Source: an uncultured Bacteroidales bacterium (GTDB lineage Bacteria; Bacteroidota; Bacteroidia; Bacteroidales; UBA3663). From it: DNA of 64,000 nt. The first letter of the stretch is position 1, and each line of letters opens with the position of its first letter. The notes below the pieces were generated by a model. It saw only the letters and a list, made by a program, of their open reading frames with translations, was not told the origin of the DNA and did not search any database. Made by a program: the position numbers and the translations under genes. The stretch is taken from positions 1 to 64,000 of the forward strand of contig CAJOLH010000005.1 in NCBI GenBank assembly GCA_905235375.1. Direction: 5' to 3'. Of the stretch, positions 36,793 to 47,100 are shown in pieces.

Positions 36793-36805
36793 ATATCGAC
36801 AGGAC

Positions 36806-36841
36806 GCGACAAAAAATGAGCCCATTCCCCCATTTTGTCGC
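36806..36841. repeat. Inverted repeat in the tolC-fimbrillin gap
   Basis: Perfect 9-bp arms GCGACAAAA (36806-36814) and TTTTGTCGC (36833-36841) around 18 nt. A further TTTGTCGC (36853-36860) follows, so the right arm is partly duplicated. No T-tract follows, so a terminator is unlikely; a binding site or RNA element is possible. Confidence 0.5.
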
Positions 36842-36912
36842 CATTTTCTCCATTTGTCGCTATGATTTTTGATTTTTTTAAAACATAAGTTGGTAGATAT
36901 TCATTTTATCGC

Positions 36913-36920
36913 TATTTTTG
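36913..36920 (+). promoter_or_regulatory. -7 element for the peptide-fimbrillin-giant protein locus
   Basis: TATTTTTG, with TTGG at 36890-36893 at roughly the -33 position; about 44 bp upstream of the small ORF. Confidence 0.5.
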
Positions 36921-36963
36921 CATGTCCGATTTATTAATGTTGTAATTTGTAAAAAATAGAATT

Positions 36964-37140
36964 ATGAAAAAACATTATAATTCCCCTCAGATGCAAATCA
37001 TTAGGATGGATGAATTTCCGTCCATCATTTGCACCAGTGGTGGTCCCAGTGTCACGATGTCAGGCTATGGAGAGGATGATACCGGCGGTTTCAACCAAGA
37101 GTCAGCCCCTCCTCATAGAAATAGTCCATGGGATGAATGA
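36964..37140 (+). CDS. Small Prevotella-type peptide, 58 residues
   Basis: An open frame of 58 codons from ATG 36964 to TGA 37140. It begins MKKHYNSPQMQIIRMDEF, continues with ICTSGGPSVTMSGYGEDDTG and ends HRNSPWDE. The MKKxYxxPxxxxxxxxxx start and a mid-molecule C-x-S-G-G motif followed by an acidic Gly-rich tail recall the many short MKKxYxxP proteins of Bacteroidales that sit beside surface-protein genes; no signal peptide is seen. It has its own -7 element and lies 42 bp upstream of the fimbrillin-like lipoprotein, so all three genes probably share a transcript. Function unknown. Confidence 0.7.
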   Translation: MKKHYNSPQMQIIRMDEFPSIICTSGGPSVTMSGYGEDDTGGFNQESAPPHRNSPWDE

Positions 37141-37182
37141 TTGTTGCGAATGCTCACTTCTTTTACTTAAAACCAAATTATT

Positions 37183-38115
37183 ATGAAAACCAAATTTATT
37201 CTGTCGGCTGCAATCTTGCTGGTGTTTTTCACCTGTTGTTCAACATCAGGTGATGACGAGACATTTGTGAATGACGATGGACGCAAATTGCGACAACTTA
37301 CCATCGCGCAGGTTGAGGAAGATGAGGTCACACGTTCGCTCGTTGCACTTACTCGTGCATCCCTGGAAGATGCAGGAGGAAAAACATTGTCGGCTTCCTG
37401 GACAAAAGATGATCGTTTGGCATATTGTAATCTTTCCGATCTATATGGGGCACCAGGCACAAGTATTGGTTATTTAAAGGCTACAGCAACTGCAGCAACA
37501 TCCTCCTTTGATGGTGAAATTGTATGCAAAGAGGGTGACCGAGTTGCTGTCGTATATCCATATAAAGAAAATCATATTTCTTCAACCCCGAATGATGTGA
37601 CTTTCACTCTTGACCTGAAAAATCAGGATGGAACACTCGAAACCCTGGCTAAGGATTACCACTTCATTTGCGGAATTGCGAAGATTGAATCCGTTACGGA
37701 CAATACAGCCTCGGCAACCATACAGATGAAGAGCTTGCTTGCCATCTGCAGGTTTTCGTTTGTGGATGAGGATGGAAATAGCATCACCGTCAATAATCTT
37801 TCGATCTGCTATTCTGATGAATCGGGTAGTGAATATCCGACTTCGGTTTCAATTCGTGTGTCGCAAAGCAAACCCGAAGATGTGAAAGCGAATGGCATAT
37901 TGGACGAATCGAATAAAATACTGACAATCAGTACGGCCAATGGCCTGAATGATGTCTATGTGGCATTATTCCCAACGGGGAAACGTGATTACTTCTTTAC
38001 CGTTCAGAGCACTGCTGGCGATACCTACGAAGGTACGGCTACAGCCACGCTTAACGCCGGCAAGTTCGTACCTGCTACCTTGACACTAAATAGGACTAAT
38101 ACAACAAATAAATGA
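37183..38115 (+). CDS. Fimbrillin-family lipoprotein
   Basis: A 310-residue exported lipoprotein; the signal MKTKFILSAAILLVFFTCC ends in a Cys18/Cys19 lipobox. The mature part shows the fimbrillin/Mfa-like plan of Bacteroidales: an early 'SASWTKDDRLAYCNLSD' segment, a 'GDRVAVVYPY' strand, a 'TIQMKSLLAICRFSF' core strand pair and a C-terminal 'GTATATLNAGKFVPATLTL' segment. Such proteins are surface anchors or pilus subunits and usually travel through the outer membrane as lipoproteins. Its TGA overlaps the ATG of the giant gene by 4 bases, implying coupled expression. Confidence 0.75.
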   Translation: MKTKFILSAAILLVFFTCCSTSGDDETFVNDDGRKLRQLTIAQVEEDEVTRSLVALTRASLEDAGGKTLSASWTKDDRLAYCNLSDLYGAPGTSIGYLKATATAATSSFDGEIVCKEGDRVAVVYPYKENHISSTPNDVTFTLDLKNQDGTLETLAKDYHFICGIAKIESVTDNTASATIQMKSLLAICRFSFVDEDGNSITVNNLSICYSDESGSEYPTSVSIRVSQSKPEDVKANGILDESNKILTISTANGLNDVYVALFPTGKRDYFFTVQSTAGDTYEGTATATLNAGKFVPATLTLNRTNTTNK

Positions 38116-41100
38116 ATATTATGAGCACTAAACATTTTATTCGGCAATTTGCCCTGTCGCTCATTTTGATGGCGATGGGGGCAGCTCCCGTATTCGCTGG
38201 ATGGCAATACGAGAAGATCAATGGAAGTGAAGGAGGCGGAGGCACCTATACCTTCCGAAACGAGAACCGCTATTTCGGTTATGACGGCGACAGCTACGAC
38301 TCGAATCATCTCGATTGGTTTTGGACCCGGAAACGTTTCGACGGCGAAAAGGACCAGTTCTATTTCGAGTTCGAGATGCGTGTCTGCTGCGACATGATCA
38401 TCAACTTCGATAAGTCATCATGGAACATGCTGTGGCATGACAGCGAGGTGAAGCAGACTCTTCTTGAAGGCGAGGTTTACGTCGTGACCCAGGACAATGT
38501 ACTCCATAGGCTTGGCACGTGGAAGAAGGAAAAAACCGATGGCTCGTATGTGACCTATGCCGTCGATGACGATCAGCAATATGGTTCATTCCACACCTAC
38601 AACCTCGATACGGACAATGGTCATGTGAAGGTGCGTTTCCTTCCTCGCCGCCAGGCATTCCTGGATGGCGTGAAGCGGATTATCTTCAAGAATCGTCTCG
38701 TCTTCAAGGATACCCGTCAGTGGGGATGGTTCCAGTATGAGAAGGATATCGACCTGGATTATTTCGATGAGGACAGGCCTATGCCTAAGTTATCGTACGA
38801 ATGGGACACCGAGGGATCGCTGACCTTCAAGGCTAAGGACATGAGGGATATTACCAAGGATTCGCGTTACCTGAAGCAGTATTATAATGTCACGCAATAT
38901 CTATTCTTTAATAATTCGAAAATCAAGAGATCGGGTGACTTCTATCTTGTTTCCGATGACGTCGCCCTTACGCACCGATCGAACAATAAGATGGATATCC
39001 AATTCAACAAGTGGTATGTGGATGGGGGAGCCTATACTACGCCTGTCGTACTGCAATATCGCGGTGCATCGAACGTGTCCACCAAAGATGCTGAATGTCG
39101 GTTTTCGGACGTGTGGTATTATCAGACCTACGTCACCGGCATGGTGAATCCTTATACTCGACCCGAGAAAATCAGTGTTGAATTCGATAAATGGAACAAA
39201 TGCAACACCATCACCTGGAGCAAGCGTGACAAGGCATACTACTATGATGGCAGCAGCACCGGCACTGTGGATTGCAGTACCGATGGCAAATGGTATGTGC
39301 TCCGCTACGACAAGGGCGTCAATGTCCGAACCGATGGATACAAGCTGCTGGCCACGCTTAACGGTTCAAGCACGAACCTGAAATATACGGATAAGAACAT
39401 TGAGTACGACAAGGATTATACCTACCGCGTGGTGTTCCTCCCTTCGTTGCTGGAGGAGGGATATAAGGAGAACCTTGTCAACCTTCCCGGGCAATCCTCT
39501 ACCCATTCGTCGGCCGACCTGTGGGAAGAGCAGTCGGTCAGCACCTTGATGGAAGTTCCCATCAAGTTGACCCAGGACCGCTCGTACGAGAAGGTGGTGC
39601 GTCTGGTGTGGGAGTACAATATCCAGCTGAAGGGTTTGGACTGGCGCATCGACTACCGTCCGCTTGGTACAACCACCTGGAAGGCTGTCGGCGAAACCCT
39701 GCCCATCGACACCAAGCAATACGAAACCCATTACGATACGGAGGGCTCGGTGTGCGATCTTGTAGAATATCGCGTGATGACTACCGTCAATGGCAAGGAG
39801 CTCTATTCGAATGTCCTTACCTGCAACCTCCCGGTGGGCAGCTACATCAGCGAAGTGAAGGCTACCACCGGCACTGAAGATGGACTCGTGATTGTAAGCT
39901 GGAAGGTAGCGCGCGCCGACAAGACCAACGATGCCTATTATCGCGTGCTTCGCCGACCGATAGGCACCGAGGAATGGACGCTGCTCGACGATGCCATTCA
40001 TGGCACCGCATCCGAGTATGAATACAAAGACACGCGAGTGGCTGCAGGTACCTATTATGAATATACGGTAGAGGCATACGGAGCGAAGTGTGAAGAACAG
40101 TTTGTGCAGACAGGTTCGATGATAACACCAGGATTCTCGCAGGCGCGTGGCACCATCACCGGTCACATTTCGTTTGGCACCGGCACGGCTGTGAATGGTG
40201 TTCGTGTCAATCTGGTAAAATCATCTGCCGACGAGTCATCCGATGGCCCGCAATATCTCTCACGTTATATCGATGGTGAAGGCAAGGGTCTTGCGTGGAA
40301 GGCCGATACGGCAAAGTATGCTTCTGTCCTCAATGGCGGGAATGAGCTTACGCTTCAGCTGTGGGCCAAACCCATGATTGAGGGCGGCGAGTCGCAGCAG
40401 GCATTCCTCCACCTCGCCAATGCCCTCGAACTTGGCGTGAAGCGCATCGGCGACCCATCGAGCTACGAGGTGACTGCCGAACTCCGCAATGGCTACGATG
40501 CCGACGGACGCTTCATCATTGCCTCGGCTGCCGACTGGGAGCGCTTTGCCTCGCTCGTCAACGGTGGCAACACGATGCTCAATGCCGTGATGACGGCGGA
40601 TGTCGATCTGGCAGACAGTCAGACGATGGTCGGCGACACCGAGGCCAACAGCTATCGGGGACACTTCGAGGGCAACGGACATACGCTTACGGTCGATTAT
40701 TATGTGTATAGCTCTACGAATGGATCGTCGGGCTATCGTACGGCACCGTTCAGTTATGTGGGCGATGGATTCGAGGTGAGTGACCTCCACGTGACGGGCA
40801 AGATCAGCACCAATGCCAAATTTGCAGGCGGCATCGTCGGCGGATGTTCCAATGGTGCAGTTTCGCTGACTCGCTGCCGTTCGTCGGTAACCATCGAAAG
40901 CCGTTTCAAGGGCGACGGCACCCATGGCGGACTTGTCGCCATCACCGGAGCCAGTTTGCTCAACCTCCATTCCTGCCTCTTCGACGGCGTCATCAAGGGC
41001 GACGGACTGACCAACTGCGGCGGAATGATCGGATGGATACACGATGGTCACACTGCGCAGTTTACCGACTGCCTGGTCAACCCCGAGAGTGTTCCTGCCA

Positions 41101-44100
41101 CCGAAGGCTTCTCCACTTTTGCACGTTCGCGCAACGGTGACTCCCATCGGCTTGACAACTGCTACTACACCCAGGCGCTGGGCAAGGAGCAGGGTCAGTT
41201 GGTGGCAGCCTCCGACCTGACACCCTCGATGATGGGTGACGCCTGGACCACCAATGACCTCAGCCAGGTGGTTCCTCTGAGCGTCGAAAGCGATGTGAAT
41301 ACGATTGTCACCTGCAACGTCGATGCCACGGTGAAAAATGCAAGGACCAGCGATGCTGTCAATTCGGTCTATTGCCTTTATGCCGTTGACCTGACGCCAG
41401 ACAACCCGAAGGAATACAGGGTGACGGAGTTCCACGACCTGCCATTCGACGACAACGACTTCACGCATATCACTGCCCGCTATAAGGACGGCAGCTGGAT
41501 CTTCGCGGCAGGCACTGACAGCCTGGTTTGCGACACGCTCCCCGTTTCGAGTACGGCGTGGAATGCCTGCGGCAAGGCAGCCGTAACGACCCTCAGCTTG
41601 GGCGGCTCGCTGCACAACACGGGCAGCACGTTCCGTGGCAACGTCGATGACGTGCGCCTGTGGAACCGTGCGCTTTCGACCAGGGAGATAGAGGGCAACT
41701 TCGACCGCATCCTTGGCGGCACCGAAAAGGATCTGCTGCTCTACTGGCCGCTCGACGAAGGCATCAACATGCGTGATTATGCTTTCGACGTGACCAAACA
41801 GGATGGCATCTGCCTTGAGAATCACCCGGAGATCGGAGCTAACGCGGTTCCGTCGGATGTGGTGCCGCAATTGCTCAAGCTTTATGGCATGACCGATGCT
41901 GCCGGCGACTACATCATCCGAGGCATCCCCTTCCAGCAGGACGGAACAAACTATAAGGTGGTGCCGCTCCTTGGCATCCATCAGTTCAGCCCCAATTCAT
42001 CGTCGATGTTTGTCAGCCCAACCAGTTTGACTGCCAACAACGTCAACTTCGAGGATGTGTCATCGTTCCCGATGGAAGGCTACATCTATTATGCAGGCAC
42101 CAACATCCCCGCCGAAGGCATCATGCTCTATGTGGATGGGGATCTGCAGTCGAAGGACGGCAAGGCCCAGCAGACCAATTCGGATGGCTACTATAACATC
42201 TCTGTCCCTATCGGCGAGCACTATGTCGAGGCGAAACTCGATTATCATACGATGGTTCATGGTGGACGCTTCCCCTACGAAGGCACCTTCAATTTCGATC
42301 GAGCCATGACCTACGACTTTGCCGACTCCACGCTGGTCAACTTTGTGGGTCGCGTGGGAGGCGGCGAACGCAACGATACGCTTTCGGTAGGTTTCGGCGC
42401 TTCGAAGAACAACATCGGTATTGCCACCATCATGCTGAAGCTCAACAACGAGTCGTTCTCATTCAACTGCCAGGATGACCATATCACACCATCCGACAGT
42501 ATTCGCACATTCGAGAGCGACACGACGTCGGTCAACAGCAGTTCCTGGGCAGGGAAGGGCGACAATTCGAAGTACATCTATATCCGCACTGACTCGCTGA
42601 CCGGAGAATTCTCGGCTATGCTGCCACCCCTCAAGTACATCACCAAGAGTGTTAAGATTGACTCGATTCCCGACATAGAGTTCACCTCTTTGCCGGAGAT
42701 TGACCTGAGCACCGTATCGAAGACGTTGACCGACTCCCTGATAGTCACTGAAGAAAGTGGAGGATCGGTTTGCGACTATTACAGCTATAATACCAAGCAC
42801 GTATTCACCTACTTTGCCGTGCCGACACTCGAGATATGGCAGAGTGACAATCCGGAAGGTGCCTTCGGTGAACACGACATACTGCGCTATGAGGTGGCAT
42901 CGGGGGACACCACAGACATTACGAACATCTGGGAGAAGGCAGCCGACGGCCCGGTCAAATATCGCTTCGGCTATCCGATTTTCCAGATGGATGAACCCTA
43001 TACGTTCAAGATCCGAGGCTACGAGGCATACATGAACAGGGATGCATCCCCGAAGGTTGTCACTGATACCATACCGCTGAACGACCTGACGATCACATTA
43101 TCGAACGAAATGGGCGATGAACAATCCGTCGTAGGCTACATCGAAAAACCGGATTCAACGGGACTGAAGGCAGGTGAAATCTATAACTTGAAGAAAGACC
43201 AGAAACTGCTTGACGAACAAGGAATGACCACATACTCGTGGGTCTGCGGAGCCCCCAATGTGACATCACCTTATAAGCGCAACTTCAGTGTCTCGTTCGA
43301 AAAGAATGGTCGCACGTACGTATGGGATAAACTTACGGCCATCACCATCGGTGAATTGTCGCAGGGCAACAACTTCGTTACCGAAGGTCCTGACAAACCG
43401 CTAATGGTGCTTCGCGACCCTCCGGGAGCCAAGTCGAAGACTACCTGGAAGTCGGGCACGACAAATACGAAGGTTCGAACATCGAGCGTAGGATGGGTAG
43501 CATCGGGGCAGCTGGTCTTCAACCTTGCCTGGGGGTATAAAATGGTAACTGTTGAAGGCTTGGGCTTTGCACTTGTGTCCAAATACCAGACATCTACCAT
43601 TTGGGATCTCGCCCTCAAGCATCAGCATACGCTGCTGAACAAGCATGATGAGACCTGGTCAACCACGGTGACCGAGGCTGTCTCCACGGGATCAGACAAT
43701 TACCATGTGGGTTCATCCGGCGATGTATTCATTGGCGTTTCCAATAATATACAGACGGGCGATTGCATTCGCCTGGGCTTCTATAAAGGCATTGATGGAT
43801 CCATTCAGCTCGATTGCCGCAATGCGACCATGATGTCTCTCCAGGAAAAGACATCCTTCTACTATTCGGCATACGAAATAGAAAATGTCATGATTCCGAA
43901 GTGGAAGGAACTGCGCTACGAGCTGCTGACACAGTTGCCTACCAAGGAAGCATGCGAAAACTATGTCAACGAAACCGATAAATCGCTCTATCTGACATGG
44001 TACAATGAGGATAGCGAGGTTTATGGTGACAGCGGAACGTATGTGTGGAAGGGTCCCAAGAATCTCTCTGGAGATGACAAGATCAACTATTACAATCAGC

Positions 44101-47100
44101 AGGTCAAGCTTTGGAGGAATATCCTGAAATGGAACGAACAGGACAAGTGGGAAGCCATTGACAACAGTCGGGACTACTATGTGAAGAATATCTCGTTTGA
44201 TGGCGGTACAGGCTATTCTTATTCCGAACGCCACGACACTACCGATGTGACAACACATGACTATTCGGGTCAGGAAACCTTCTATACCAACTTCCGGCAT
44301 CATTGTGTAGCCTCGTCGGGTGGACATTTCGACTCCGATTGGGGATTCACGATTGAGACTGGAGTGAAATGGAGTGATGTCAGCTCCGACCCGGATGAAA
44401 ACGTAAAGTCCTATGCTGAATTCTCCTATGATTTCAGCGATGGCAATCGTGGCACTGACTTCTCGGTAGATATCTATAAGTCTCCCAGGGGGTATAGCAA
44501 TTCGTTCAGCATTCTTGGTGGCCAGAGCTACAATCCGTACGAAGGACCCGAATTTGCCCGATTCTACGAACCCGATGAGCATCATATCCTCTCGTATGGT
44601 ACGCAGCAGATGGAGCAGCCCGATATCCGTATCAGTGTCGATGGCGAGCAGAGTGCCAAGACGCTAACGTTGACAGATATTCCATCAGGACAGAAGAAGA
44701 ACCTGGTGCTGCATCTGTCGAACAACAACCAGACGCAGCAGCCGTTCGACATGACCTATAATCTGGCCCTTGTCGAGACGTCCAACACGAATGGCCTGCA
44801 GGTCTATATGGATGGTGTTCCCATGAGTGGTCGTTCGGTACTTATCCCCAAGGGTGAGACTGTGCTGAAGAACATCACCATCAACCAGACCGACCAGAGC
44901 AAGCTCAAGTACGAAGGCGTGAAGATACGTTTCACTTCGCCCTATCAATCCTTGTCCATCTATGATGAGGTGACCCTCAACGCTACCTTTGTGCCAAGTT
45001 CATCACCCGTTGACCTCATCATCAGCGAGCCAGTATTCAACAGCACCAGTCCTGACAGCATTGAGATGAGGATTGCCAACTTCAACCGCAACTTCACCGG
45101 TCTGAAGAATATTGGTGTTCAATACCAGTTCGAAGGCAGTACGACCTGGACGGAATTCTGCCGGTTCGACTCGGCCTACATCAGTGAACATATCGTTCCC
45201 GATCGTGGCTACCTGCGCAAGTGGATCGATATGCGTAATGATGTCAGCTATCCCCAGGGCAGTTACAAGTTCCGTGCATTCACGATGACACAATACGGCA
45301 ACGATGATGTGTATGCCTATAGCGACGAGGTGACCGTCATCAAGGACAACATCAGTCCGCGAACCCTCACTACACCCACGCCCGCCAATGGTATTCTGGG
45401 CCACGGCGACGATATGAGCATCGAATTCAACGAGGACATCGTCCCGGGTTACGTTGGTGATAAGAATGTCATTGTCACTTCAAAACTCAATGGTGCACCT
45501 GTCGATCACGAGGTGGCTCTCAGAATGATTCCCTGGGGTCAGGCTTCTAAAACAACCAGCCCGATCTTCATCCATGGCGACTTTACGATCGACTTCTGGA
45601 TGAAATGGACTTTAAACGGCCTGCTGATGTGTCAAGGAGAGACTTTGCAGTTGTTCTACATTGGCATTGAAGAAGATGGAAGGGTTACCCTCAAAATGGG
45701 TGATACCGAGCTGACTAGTCTCGTAGGTATTCCGCGCAATACATGGACTTACGTTGCTTTGAACTACAAAAACAGCACCCAGAAAGTCTCGATGCTTGCT
45801 GAATGGGATGATCAATCCAAGCTTCTTTTCGACAATGAAATAGTTGATTTCTCCCGTTTCGAGGCCTTGAGCGTAGCCAACGTGAACAATCTCTATATCG
45901 GTCGTGGCATCGATGGCTCGATACACGATCTAAGTATCTACAATGTGTGTCTCGACGTTTTTGATGTAGCTTCGAGGAAGTACGTCTCGAAAGATACCTA
46001 TGTGTATGGTCTCCTTCATCATTGGCCCATGGATGAAGGCCATGGAACCGTGGCTTCCGACAGCCGTCACATCAACGACCTTGAGGTGAACGACCGATGG
46101 GAGATTCACAATGTGAACTACTCCCTCTCGATCGCCGACTCGGATGATGTCTATGCAGATATTTCACGCATCGGCACCTCCATTGGCGAGAGTTATGCTA
46201 TTGAATTATGGTGTAATATCCTAAACAAGAACGAGGGCACGCTGTTTGAGACTGGACGTTCTGACCTGTCGCGTCTCCGTCTGCGCTATGATGCAGATAT
46301 GAATCTTGTGCTCGACTATGGCGAAAAGTCACAGATCGTTGCCAGCCATGAGGATTTCCCTGACTACGGTAATTGGCATCATCTGGCACTCAACGTGGTT
46401 CGTGGACAGGCAGCCAGTTTCTATTACAACAGCCATCGTACGGCAGTCATCTCCGAACAGGATGTTCCTGCGATCGAAGGTTCGCAGATGAAGCTTGGAA
46501 CCGGGCTTACGGGACAGATTGACGAGTTGCGCATCTGGAATGCCACGATGACTGAGAATCGATTGCTCTCGAACATCTACCAATGTCTTGATACGGCCGA
46601 TGTTTATTCCCTTGGCTTGGTGGCATACTATCCATTTGAGAAACAGGACACCATCAATGGAATCCCCACCAAGGGAGCAACACTCAGAAATCTGGCTCCA
46701 GTCAGCTATGCAGATACTCTTGCCATTCATGCCAAAGAATCGTCATTGACGCACATCTATGTACCACCTCTTAAAAATGCACCAGTCGAAACAAGACTCG
46801 TTGCATCACCGGTGGCCTCTGAGCGCAAGGTCGTTGTACGGCTGACGGGTGTTGGTATCACTCCGCGTGATATTGAGGGCTCTACCCTTAACATCACTGT
46901 CGCACAGATTCACGATATGCACGGCAACGTGTCACAACCCATCCGCTGGACAGCCTACGTGCAGCAGAACACGCTCAAGTGGGAGAAGGATACGGTCAAC
47001 ATATTCAAGATGTATGGCGATGAAGCCACGTTCGATGTCAATATCGTCAACAAGGGAGCAACAGTTGAATACTATTCCGTACAAAATCTGCCCCAGTGGC

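Noticed and set aside
40260..41981. Long minus-strand open frame (573 codons) inside the giant LamG gene
   Set aside because: It is antisense to a continuous 3,534-codon frame with clear domains, has no promoter or family resemblance, and its long length follows from the codon use of the sense gene.
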